64,000 nucleotides of DNA from Arthrobacter sp. MMS18-M83 (lineage in GTDB: Bacteria > Actinomycetota > Actinomycetes > Actinomycetales > Micrococcaceae): positions 620,001-684,000 of the forward strand of contig NZ_CP113343.1 of assembly GCF_026683955.1 (NCBI RefSeq). Reading direction: 5' to 3'. The stretch's first letter is position 1. The number at the start of each line of letters is the position of its first letter. This document shows positions 1 through 6,938 of this stretch, one piece after another. The position numbers and the translations under genes are program-made. The notes below the pieces were generated by a model. The model was not told where the DNA came from and did no database searches. It saw only the letters and a program-made list of their open reading frames with translations.

Positions 1-872
1 ACGGAGAATCCGGTGCCGTCGTGGCATGCGGCTTCAGCTGCGGCCATCTTCATGGGCTGCTGTTCGAACATCAACTTGCCCTGCAGATCGCCCGTGAAGG
101 CGGTCCCGGCGAAGGAGATCATGGCAACGACGGCGCCGATCCGCAAGGAATTGATCCACACTTTGTAGTCTGCCTTGTCCCGTCCTGGGATGTTGGCTTC
201 CCCGGGAATGGCGCGGCCGTCCGCATCGACGGTGTCAATGCCGTCGTGGCGGCGCCGCCAGAGGTGGTACCACGCGATGCCCAGAAGGAACGCACCGGCG
301 ACGCCCAAAGCACCGAAGAGCGTGTGCGGCACAGCCACCAAGGCGGTGTTGTTGGTGAAGACGGCCCAGGCGTCGGTCATGACGGGGCGCCCGTTGACCA
401 TCTCGATGCCGACCGGGTGCTGCATCCAGGAATTGGCGACGATGATGAAGTAGGCCGAGAAGAGCGAGCCGATCACTGCGATCCAAAGGCACGCGAGGTG
501 GACGCCCCGCTTGAGCTGCTTCCAGCCGAAGATCCACAGCCCAAGGAAAGTCGATTCCACAAAGAACGCCAGAAGCGCTTCCAGGGCCAGGGGCGCGCCG
601 AAGATGTCTCCAACGAAGCGGCTGTACTCACTCCAGGCCATCCCAAACTGGAACTCCTGCACAATGCCCGTGGCCACGCCCATGATGAAGTTGATGAGGA
701 AGAGCTTGCCCCAGAACTTGGTCATCCGCAGGTATTCAACTTTTCCGGTGCGGTACCAAAGTGTCTGGATGACGCCCACAACGAGCCCCAGCCCGATGGT
801 CAGCGGCACCATCATGAAGTGGTAGACCGTGGTGATTCCAAATTGCCAGCGTGCGATTTCCAAGGCGTCCAT
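1..872 (-). CDS. cydA: Cytochrome bd ubiquinol oxidase subunit I, partial (C-terminus outside window)
   Basis: Subunit I of the cytochrome bd terminal oxidase, which oxidises quinol and reduces oxygen in the cytoplasmic membrane. The protein begins MDALEIARWQFG, including the conserved RWQFG and a nearby His (YHFMMVPLTIG) expected for haem b595 ligation. Further family blocks are visible: GKLFLINFIMGVATGIVQEFQFGMAWSEY split over residues 50-85, then FGAPLALEALLAFFVEST. About 290 residues of an expected 450-500 are present; the rest lies beyond position 1. It is transcribed away from a BlaI-type repressor gene, and two of the three shared dyads lie 43-84 bp upstream of its ATG. Confidence 0.96.
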   Translation of the reverse strand, partial: MDALEIARWQFGITTVYHFMMVPLTIGLGLVVGVIQTLWYRTGKVEYLRMTKFWGKLFLINFIMGVATGIVQEFQFGMAWSEYSRFVGDIFGAPLALEALLAFFVESTFLGLWIFGWKQLKRGVHLACLWIAVIGSLFSAYFIIVANSWMQHPVGIEMVNGRPVMTDAWAVFTNNTALVAVPHTLFGALGVAGAFLLGIAWYHLWRRRHDGIDTVDADGRAIPGEANIPGRDKADYKVWINSLRIGAVVAMISFAGTAFTGDLQGKLMFEQQPMKMAAAEAACHDGTGFS

Positions 873-914
873 GGCTGTCCTTATTATCCGGCTGCCCGCG
901 ATGCGGCGTCCATT

Positions 915-931
915 TTCTACGTTGTGTAGAA
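915..931. promoter_or_regulatory. Candidate BlaI-type operator, copy 1
   Basis: Perfect dyad TTCTAC-N5-GTAGAA. It is identical in both arms to the copies at 940-956 and 1028-1044. TAC/GTA-type dyads are typical of BlaI/MecI/CopY repressors, and a gene of that family starts at 1144. This copy is 43 bp from the cydA start, where a bound repressor would block cydA transcription. Binding is inferred. Confidence 0.7.
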
Positions 932-939
932 ACTTCTTC

Positions 940-956
940 TTCTACGCAGTGTAGAA
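940..956. promoter_or_regulatory. Candidate BlaI-type operator, copy 2
   Basis: Second perfect TTCTAC-N5-GTAGAA dyad. Its centre is 25 bp from that of copy 1, so the two sites form a closely spaced tandem pair upstream of cydA. Confidence 0.7.
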
Positions 957-1027
957 CAAATCCGTCCGATGTGGTCACCACTCTTCCAGCGGCGTAACAG
1001 TGCCGCAAGGACACGCCGCGCCGCATG

Positions 1028-1044
1028 TTCTACTTCACGTAGAA
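1028..1044. promoter_or_regulatory. Candidate BlaI-type operator, copy 3
   Basis: Third perfect TTCTAC-N5-GTAGAA dyad, 99 bp upstream of the blaI-like start and 88 bp (centre to centre) from copy 2. A further half-site (GTAGA) lies at 1062-1066. The position fits autoregulation of the repressor/peptidase operon. Confidence 0.7.
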
Positions 1045-1143
1045 TCGCGCTCCAAAAAGCGGTAGATTGATGGTGGAATGTTGGATCATCGCACTCCCCG
1101 GGCCTTATCGCGGCGGGGAACTGCGGAAAGTAGGGATGCATTG

Positions 1144-1530
1144 ATGGCAAGTCTTGGTGAACTGGAACGGGCGGTCATGGATCTGCTCTGGGCAGGCCAG
1201 GGGGCTGCGACAGCCAACAAACTTCGTGACCTGCTGGCGCAGGACTCCGCAGCCGCCGATGGCATCGCAGGGCACCAGGGCAAGGACCTCGCCGTCACCA
1301 CAGTGTTGACGGTCTTGTCCCGCCTTGAGAAAAAGGGTCTTGTGGAGCGCGAACGGGGTACCCGTCCGCACCGCTACCAGGCCGTGTCGAGCCGCGCTGA
1401 CCACACGGCAGACCTCATGCATGAGGCACTGGGGTCGGCCCCGGACCGCGAAGCCGTGCTGGCCCGGTTCATTGGTTCCGTAAGCGAAAGTGAAGCTGCC
1501 ACGCTGCGCAAACTGCTCGGCAAAAACTAA
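1144..1530 (+). CDS. blaI: BlaI/MecI/CopY family transcriptional repressor
   Basis: A 128-residue winged-helix repressor. It begins MASLGELERAVMDLLW, the usual N-terminal helix of the family, and carries the recognition region TVLTVLSRLEKKGLVERE near residues 50-70 followed by the wing RPHRYQAV. The C-terminal helices (ALGSAPDREAVLARFIGSV...LLGKN) are the dimerisation part. The ATG at 1144 is chosen because the family motif starts there and AGTAGGG lies about 8 bp upstream; the frame stays open back to 1078. The M56 peptidase gene follows after 6 bp, so the two form an operon as in blaI-blaR1. In that system the peptidase cleaves the repressor. The divergent neighbour is cydA and the shared intergenic region holds three matching dyads. 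Confidence 0.9.
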   Translation: MASLGELERAVMDLLWAGQGAATANKLRDLLAQDSAAADGIAGHQGKDLAVTTVLTVLSRLEKKGLVERERGTRPHRYQAVSSRADHTADLMHEALGSAPDREAVLARFIGSVSESEAATLRKLLGKN

Positions 1531-1536
1531 GCACCC

Positions 1537-2529
1537 ATGTTCTGGACCTCATATTTTCTGGCGGTCCTTGCTTTGGTGCTGGCGTGGCCGGTTCCGGTTC
1601 TCTTGTCGCGCGCCGAGTGGCCGGCGCGCGCGCCTTTCATGGCCATGGTCCTCTGGCAGGCAATCGCACTTGCCGGTGGCCTCTCCATGATCGGGGCCAT
1701 GCTCGTCTACGGACTTGAGCCCATCGGCGACAACCTCATTGCCGGGCTGCGTTCGTTGACCGGCATGGTGCTTCACAACGAGCCCACTACGGCGCTGGGC
1801 TTCTGGCATTTGTTCGCGCTGTCCGCAGCGGCGCTGCTGAGCGCCCATCTGGTGTTTACCTTGCTGCTGACCTACGTCAAGATTGAGCGGCAGCGGCGGC
1901 GGCACCGTGAACTCCTCGCGCTTCTGGCCTCACCCTCCGACGACGGTCCGGGCACCGTGGTCATCAACCATGACTCACCCGTTGCCTACTGCCTTCCCGG
2001 CGGAGCAAGGTCCGTGACCGTGCTGTCCGATGGCCTGATGGCCGCACTGGAACCTGCTGAGCTCAGGGCCGTCCTGATCCACGAGAACGCGCATCTCTCA
2101 CAGCGCCACGACCTCCTCTTGTGGGCCTTCGCCGCGTGGCGCCAGGCGCTGCCCTGGTTCCCCACCACTCGGCTCGCCCAGGTGGCGGTCAACTCCCTGA
2201 TCGAGATGCTCGCCGATGACGTAGCGCTGCGCACCGAGAGCAAGGGAACCCTCATCAAGGCGATCGCGATCGTGGCCAGCGGTTCCGCCCGTCCCGCTGA
2301 GCGGGTCTCGCTGCCCGGAACAAGCGCCCAGGACTCTTCCCCTGAAAGCAGCACGTTGAGCGGCACCGGCGGCGCCGATTCACCGCGTACGACGGCGTCG
2401 CGCGTCAGCCGGCTTCTTTCACCAAAGCCTCCGCTTCCGGCAGGGCTTCGCGCCTTGGTCCTCGCGGCGTCGGCCATGTTGCTTGCCGTGCCGACAGGCC
2501 TGCTGATCGTGCCGGGCCTGCTGGGCTGA
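1537..2529 (+). CDS. M56 family membrane metallopeptidase (BlaR1/MecR1-like, no sensor domain)
   Basis: A 330-residue membrane protein with the zinc peptidase motif HENAH (HExxH) in LIHENAHLSQRHD, near residue 185. Hydrophobic segments lie near residues 1-20, 35-60, 85-110 and 305-330. The last segment ends at the stop codon, so there is no penicillin-binding sensor domain of the BlaR1/MecR1 type. A disordered Ser/Thr/Pro-rich stretch (residues about 255-290) lies before the last membrane segment. It sits 6 bp after the BlaI-like repressor gene and presumably inactivates that repressor by proteolysis. The signal is unknown; linkage to cydA suggests respiratory or envelope stress, which is inference. 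Confidence 0.85.
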   Translation: MFWTSYFLAVLALVLAWPVPVLLSRAEWPARAPFMAMVLWQAIALAGGLSMIGAMLVYGLEPIGDNLIAGLRSLTGMVLHNEPTTALGFWHLFALSAAALLSAHLVFTLLLTYVKIERQRRRHRELLALLASPSDDGPGTVVINHDSPVAYCLPGGARSVTVLSDGLMAALEPAELRAVLIHENAHLSQRHDLLLWAFAAWRQALPWFPTTRLAQVAVNSLIEMLADDVALRTESKGTLIKAIAIVASGSARPAERVSLPGTSAQDSSPESSTLSGTGGADSPRTTASRVSRLLSPKPPLPAGLRALVLAASAMLLAVPTGLLIVPGLLG

Positions 2530-2538
2530 ACTGGACCT

Positions 2539-2555
2539 GCCGCACAGCGTGCGGC
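2539..2555. terminator. Short hairpin between convergent genes
   Basis: GCCGCAC-AGC-GTGCGGC inverted repeat between the M56 gene and the convergent topoisomerase gene. There is no T-run, so it is a weak terminator candidate. Confidence 0.45.
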
Positions 2556-2558
2556 TAA

Positions 2559-4667
2559 TCAGGCGTCGATGCGTTCCCGGTCCAGGTCTGCGGCGCCCGC
2601 AATGATGAAGTCCTTGCGCGGGGCGACGTCCGAACCCATCAACAGGTCAAAGGTGTCCTCCGCCATCTTGGCATTCTCAATCCCCACCTTGCGGAGAGTG
2701 CGGTGGCGCGGATCCATAGTGGTCTCGGCGAGCTGCTCGGCATCCATCTCGCCCAGGCCCTTGTAGCGCTGGATCGGTTCCTTGTAGCGCTTGCCTTCCT
2801 TGGCGAGCCTTGCCAGCAGGACGTGCAGTTCGGCCTCCGAGTACGTGTAGATCATCTCGTTGGCCTTCTGGCCCGCGTTGATGACCTCCACCCGGTGCAG
2901 CGGCGGTACTGCCGCGTACACCCGGCCCTCGTCGATCATCGGGCGCATGTACCGGAAGAACAAGGTGAGCAGCAGCGTGCGGATGTGGGCGCCGTCGACG
3001 TCTGCATCGGTCATCAGGATCACCTTGCCGTACCGGGCGGCGTCGATGTCGAAGCTCCTGCCCGACCCTGCACCGACTACCTGGATGAGGGCGGCGCACT
3101 CTGCGTTGGAGAGCATGTCCCCCACCGAGGCTTTCTGCACGTTCAGGATCTTTCCACGGATGGGCAAGAGCGCCTGGAAGTCCGAGGACCGTGCAAGCTT
3201 GGCGGTGCCAAGGGCGGAGTCACCTTCCACGATGAACAACTCGGAGCGTCCGACGTCGTCCGTGCGGCAATCAGCCAGCTTGGTTGGCATCGACGACGTT
3301 TCCAATGCATTCTTCCGGCGCTGCGTTTCCTTGTGGACCCGGGCCGAGATGCGGGACTTCATCTCGCTGACGATTTTCTCGAGCAGCAAGGTGGACTGGG
3401 CTTTGTCATTGCGGTTCGCCGAGTTCAGGCGTGCCGTGATCTCGTCTTCCACCACTTTGGAAACGATCGCCCTGACCGCCGATGTGCCCAGGATTTCCTT
3501 GGTCTGGCCCTCGAACTGCGGCTCTGCCAGGCGGACAGTCAGCACTGCCGTCAGGCCTGCCAGCACGTCGTCCTTCTCGATCTTGTCGTTGCCCGCTTTG
3601 AGTTTGCGTGAGTTCGTTTCCACGGCCTTGCGGAAGGTCTTCAGGAGTGCCTGCTCAAAGCCGGCCTGGTGTGTTCCGCCTTTGGGCGTGGCGATGATGT
3701 TGACGAAGCTCCGCATGGTGGTCTCGTAGCCGATCCCCCAACGCAGCGCGACGTCAACTTCACAATCGCGCTCCACTTCGGCGATCTTGCTGTGCCCATT
3801 CTCGTCAAGGACCGGAACGGTTTCCTTGAACTTGCCCGCACCATGGAGCCGCCAAATGTCAGTGACACCCGAATCTGCCGCGAGGAAGTCGACAAACTCG
3901 GAAATGCCGCCGTCGTGGTGGAAGACCTCTTCGTGCGGACCGTCCGCACCGGGCGTGCCGGGGAGTCGGCGCTCATCGCGCACGGTGAGCTTGAGGCCCG
4001 GAACCAGGAAGGAGGTTTGGCGGGCGCGGGCAGCGAGGTCCTCGTGCGAGAACTTCGCGTCCGGGGTGAAGATCTGACGGTCCGCCCAGTAACGGATGCG
4101 GGTGCCGGTGACACCTCGTTTGGCTTTGCCGACGACGTCGAGCACTGAATCTTCGACGAACGGTTCAAAGACCGACGTCGGGCTGGGCTTGGAACCGGTG
4201 TCCTTGAACCGCCCGGGTTCCCCCCGGCGGAAGGACATCTGGTAGGTCTTGCCGCCGCGGTCCACCTGTACGTCAAGACGGGCAGAGAGCGCATTCACAA
4301 CGGATGCCCCAACGCCGTGCAAACCACCCGAAGCCGTGTAGGAGCCGCCACCGAACTTTCCGCCGGCGTGCAGTTTGGTGAAGACGACCTCGACGCCGGT
4401 CAGCCCGGTTTTGGGTTCCAAGTCAACGGGGATGCCGCGGCCGTCGTCGTGGATTTCCACCGAATTGTCAGCGTGCAGGATGATTTGGATGTCGTGACCG
4501 AAGCCCGCCAGCGCTTCGTCGACTGAGTTGTCGATAATCTCCCACAGGCAATGCATGAGGCCACGGGAGTCGGTGGAGCCGATATACATGCCCGGACGCT
4601 TGCGGACCGCTTCGAGGCCTTCCAGGACTGAAAGGTGCCGGGCGTTGTATTCAGAACTCGGTGCCAC
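2559..4667 (-). CDS. parE: DNA topoisomerase IV subunit B (type IIA, GyrB/ParE family)
   Basis: A 702-residue ATPase subunit of a type IIA topoisomerase, which relaxes or decatenates DNA with a ParC/GyrA-type partner. The GHKL ATP-binding region shows RPGMYIGST, IIDNSVDEALAG, DDGRGIPVD and GGLHGVGASVVNALS. The TOPRIM domain shows EGDSALG and DADVDGAHIRTLLLTLF, and the C-terminus shows QRYKGLGEMD. The start is GTG at 4667, with AAGGAG about 10 bp upstream. Its location near sigA and a DUF7455 gene, rather than next to dnaN/recF, suggests the second (ParE-type) enzyme rather than GyrB. GyrB and ParE are hard to separate by sequence alone. Confidence 0.85.
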   Translation of the reverse strand: MAPSSEYNARHLSVLEGLEAVRKRPGMYIGSTDSRGLMHCLWEIIDNSVDEALAGFGHDIQIILHADNSVEIHDDGRGIPVDLEPKTGLTGVEVVFTKLHAGGKFGGGSYTASGGLHGVGASVVNALSARLDVQVDRGGKTYQMSFRRGEPGRFKDTGSKPSPTSVFEPFVEDSVLDVVGKAKRGVTGTRIRYWADRQIFTPDAKFSHEDLAARARQTSFLVPGLKLTVRDERRLPGTPGADGPHEEVFHHDGGISEFVDFLAADSGVTDIWRLHGAGKFKETVPVLDENGHSKIAEVERDCEVDVALRWGIGYETTMRSFVNIIATPKGGTHQAGFEQALLKTFRKAVETNSRKLKAGNDKIEKDDVLAGLTAVLTVRLAEPQFEGQTKEILGTSAVRAIVSKVVEDEITARLNSANRNDKAQSTLLLEKIVSEMKSRISARVHKETQRRKNALETSSMPTKLADCRTDDVGRSELFIVEGDSALGTAKLARSSDFQALLPIRGKILNVQKASVGDMLSNAECAALIQVVGAGSGRSFDIDAARYGKVILMTDADVDGAHIRTLLLTLFFRYMRPMIDEGRVYAAVPPLHRVEVINAGQKANEMIYTYSEAELHVLLARLAKEGKRYKEPIQRYKGLGEMDAEQLAETTMDPRHRTLRKVGIENAKMAEDTFDLLMGSDVAPRKDFIIAGAADLDRERIDA

Positions 4668-4889
4668 GGGCGGGGCGCTCCTTCGGGGTGTAACAGACGC
4701 AAATTAAGGCTTCTCCTAGGCTAGTCGCCTCGGAGCCAAGACGAGTGCTGCCACTCCCAATCGTGCCGGACGCCACTTCCCAGTGTTACGCACATGTGAT
4801 ACGCGGACAGCGAACGTGACCCATCCTTGCCATGGTTTCGCTTCGAATGCTGGTTATATGGATACACAGAACTACTAAGGAGGCCGAAC

Positions 4890-5111
4890 ATGACAACAGC
4901 AGTTGCAGACCGCACACTCAATGCACTCGACCGGTGCGACCGTTGCGGGGCCCAGGCATATGTCCGCGTTGTACTCGAGTCCTCCGGCGGTGAGCTGCTC
5001 TTCTGCGGCCACCACGCACGTGCAATAGAGGCCACGCTGCGGCCGATGACCTCGGACTGGCATGACGAAACGGGTCGCCTTCAGGAGAAGGAACCCGTCC
5101 TGGCCGACTAG
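4890..5111 (+). CDS. DUF7455 family small protein
   Basis: A 73-residue protein of a conserved actinobacterial family of unknown function. It contains CDRCGAQAY and FCGHHARA, giving a possible zinc site of two Cys from CxxC plus Cys and His residues from CGHH. The ATG at 4890 is well supported by AAGGAGG at 4877-4883. A -10-like TTATAT lies about 30 bp upstream. Related genes are commonly found near sigA and the second type II topoisomerase, as here. Metal binding is inferred from the residues. Confidence 0.85.
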   Translation: MTTAVADRTLNALDRCDRCGAQAYVRVVLESSGGELLFCGHHARAIEATLRPMTSDWHDETGRLQEKEPVLAD

Positions 5112-5163
5112 CCATCCATGGCCGGCCACTGGCCCGCCCGGTTGACAAAATTTCACAGAGATA

Positions 5164-5193
5164 GCGAGGCCCCTCCGGATGGAGGGGCCTCGC
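5164..5193 (+). terminator. Rho-independent terminator after the DUF7455 gene
   Basis: Perfect 13-bp stem GCGAGGCCCCTCC / GGAGGGGCCTCGC with a GGAT loop. It lacks a clean T-run and is followed directly by the 14-bp tandem repeats. Confidence 0.75.
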
Positions 5194-5230
5194 TGCGTTA
5201 ACCTCGCTGCGTTAACCTTGCTGCGTTAAC
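5189..5230. repeat. Three tandem copies of a 14-bp unit
   Basis: Units CTCGCTGCGTTAAC at 5189-5202 and 5203-5216, and CTTGCTGCGTTAAC at 5217-5230. The first unit begins inside the 3' arm of the terminator, which suggests local slippage duplication of the terminator tail. Confidence 0.9.
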
Positions 5231-5282
5231 TCAGTGGCGGCATAGAGGAAGCGCCGCTTAACAGGGAAGCTGTCTCCATGCC

Positions 5283-5933
5283 CTACGCGGAGCCGGCGTC
5301 CGGGCGCGATCTTTCCTGTCTGGCTCGCGCTACGTCGGCGGAGGCCTCTGCTTGCCCGCATGCCTCAAGGCCGGCAATCACGCCATCAATGTCCGTGTCA
5401 GGTCGGTTTTGGCTGAGTTTGGTTTTTGCTTCGATCCTCGTGATCAATAATTCGACGCCAACGATGGCCCGCAACTGACCTGCGACGTAACGCTCCGGCG
5501 CATCGTCCACGGACCACGGTCGCTCAAAGGGGGCTTCGTTGCGCTTGGTCAGCCGCCGCACCTGGTTGCCGAGCCAGGCCACGTCGTCATGGACGGCGAG
5601 CGTTCCGTAGACGTGGGCTGTTGAGTAGTTCCACGTCGGGACGACACGTCCGTGTTCGGCCTTCGAGGCGTACCACGAAGGCGAGACATAGGCATCCGCA
5701 CCCTGGATGATGACAAGTGATTCTCCGATCGCCGGCTCGGACCATTGCGTGTTGGTTCGGGCGAGGTGTCCGTGCAACGCGCCGTGTTCGCCGATCGAAG
5801 GATCGTAGACGAAGGGCACGAAACTGGCGAGCAGGCCTCGCTGGGTCATGGTGACCAAGTTTGCAGCGCCCGGCCGCATGAGGAGGTCATGTATGGCGTC
5901 GGCGCCGGCTTGAAAGTGCGCTGGAATGTACAT
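5283..5933 (-). CDS. PaiB-type FMN-binding protein / negative transcriptional regulator
   Basis: A 216-residue protein that starts MYIPAHF, the typical beginning of the PaiB family. These are split-barrel flavin-binding proteins named after the Bacillus PaiB regulator. Family blocks include LVTMTQRGLLASFVPFVYDP, HGHLARTN, SPSWYASK and VPTWNYSTAHVYG. The ATG at 5933 is chosen because it is the family start; the frame is open further upstream, but that part runs through the neighbouring exporter gene. GGAG lies upstream of the start. It lies downstream of an EamA exporter on the same strand with 47 bp between, so they may be co-transcribed. Direct DNA binding is not evident from the sequence. 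Confidence 0.88.
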   Translation of the reverse strand: MYIPAHFQAGADAIHDLLMRPGAANLVTMTQRGLLASFVPFVYDPSIGEHGALHGHLARTNTQWSEPAIGESLVIIQGADAYVSPSWYASKAEHGRVVPTWNYSTAHVYGTLAVHDDVAWLGNQVRRLTKRNEAPFERPWSVDDAPERYVAGQLRAIVGVELLITRIEAKTKLSQNRPDTDIDGVIAGLEACGQAEASADVARARQERSRPDAGSA

Positions 5934-5980
5934 GGGTTTCTTCTTCTCCGGGGTAGGGGGATCTTGGTGTCCGTTGGTCG

Positions 5981-6901
5981 TTAGCGATTCTGGTTCGCAG
6001 GTTGCGGATTGAGTCGGACGCGGACAGCGACGCCGGCGCAAAGGATGACGGCGATTCCACCGACGATTGTGGTCCAGCCCAGGGTTTCGCCGAGCAGCAG
6101 TCCGGCCCAGCAGATGCTCAGCACGGGCTGGACGAGTTGTATCTGGCTGACCTTGGCCATGGGTCCAATGGCGAGCCCCCGGTACCAGGCGAAGAAACCG
6201 AGAAACATGCTAGCGATTCCGAGGTATGCAAAAGCAGCCCACTGAACCGGTGAAGCTGACGGTGGCTGCTGGGCCATGGAGAGCGCCGACAGGCCGGCCA
6301 TCAACGGCAATGCCAGCACGAGCGCCCAGGATACGGTCTGCCATGCGCCGAGTTCGCGTGCGAGCAGGCCTCCTTCGGCGTAACCGATAGCTGCGGCAAT
6401 GACGGCACCGAGGAGCAGCAAGTCCGCCCAGTTCAGTAGCCCGAGGCCGCCGGACTGCGCTGGGTGACCTGCCTGCGATAGGGCGAATGCAATGGCCGCA
6501 ATGGCTCCCACGGCCGTGACCAGCCAGAAAGCGATTGGCGGTTGCTCACGTCCGCGCAGCACTGCCGCGGTTGCCGTCGCGGCCGGTAACAGAGCGATGA
6601 CGACGGCACCGTGACTGGCCGGCGTCGTCATGAGGGCGAATGAAGTGAGTAACGGGAAGCCGACAACAATCCCGGCAGCGACCACCGCGAGACGCACCCA
6701 TTGTTTGCCCCGAGGAAGTCGCTGCTCGGTGAGCGAAAGGGCACACGTCGCGAGAATCCCTGCGACGACGGCACGACCCGAGCCGATGAACAGGGGCGAC
6801 AGGCCACCAACCGCTACTCGGGTGAAGGGAACAGTGAACGAGAACGCCGCTACTCCCAGAAGGCCCCACCAAAGACCCTTGGCGGAACGTGGCGGTATCA
6901 C
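5981..6901 (-). CDS. EamA (DMT) family transporter
   Basis: A drug/metabolite transporter of about 306 residues with roughly ten hydrophobic segments in two EamA repeats. Visible blocks include GLLGVAAFSFTVPFTRVAVGGLSPLFIGSGRAVVAG in the first half and AFAYLGIASMFLGFFAWYRGLA in the second. Such proteins export metabolites or amino acids across the cytoplasmic membrane. Two starts are possible: an ATG at 6940, whose codon overlaps the start codon of the divergent mocR gene, or the GTG at 6901. I prefer 6901 because the operator-like palindrome at 6916-6929 and a -10-like TACACT would then lie upstream, and the length fits the family. Neither start has a ribosome binding site. The divergent MocR gene is the likely regulator. 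Confidence 0.85.
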   Translation of the reverse strand: MIPPRSAKGLWWGLLGVAAFSFTVPFTRVAVGGLSPLFIGSGRAVVAGILATCALSLTEQRLPRGKQWVRLAVVAAGIVVGFPLLTSFALMTTPASHGAVVIALLPAATATAAVLRGREQPPIAFWLVTAVGAIAAIAFALSQAGHPAQSGGLGLLNWADLLLLGAVIAAAIGYAEGGLLARELGAWQTVSWALVLALPLMAGLSALSMAQQPPSASPVQWAAFAYLGIASMFLGFFAWYRGLAIGPMAKVSQIQLVQPVLSICWAGLLLGETLGWTTIVGGIAVILCAGVAVRVRLNPQPANQNR

Positions 6902-6915
6902 TGGGCGAATAAGTG

Positions 6916-6929
6916 TAGTAGCGCTACTA
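6916..6929. promoter_or_regulatory. Perfect 14-bp palindrome, candidate MocR operator
   Basis: TAGTAGCGCTACTA is fully self-complementary and lies 9 bp before the mocR ATG. It overlaps a -10-like TACTAT for mocR and, on the other strand, precedes a TACACT for the exporter gene. It is well placed to control both directions. Confidence 0.65.
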
Positions 6930-6930
6930 T
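6925..6930 (+). promoter_or_regulatory. Candidate -10 element for a leaderless mocR transcript
   Basis: TACTAT ends 8 nt before the ATG at 6939 and there is no Shine-Dalgarno sequence, which suggests transcription starts at or next to the start codon. No good -35 is visible. Confidence 0.45.
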
Positions 6931-6938
6931 TGTCTCTC

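Noticed and set aside
21..929. 302-codon plus-strand open frame at the window start
   Set aside because: It is antisense to cydA, whose conserved residues are clear on the minus strand.
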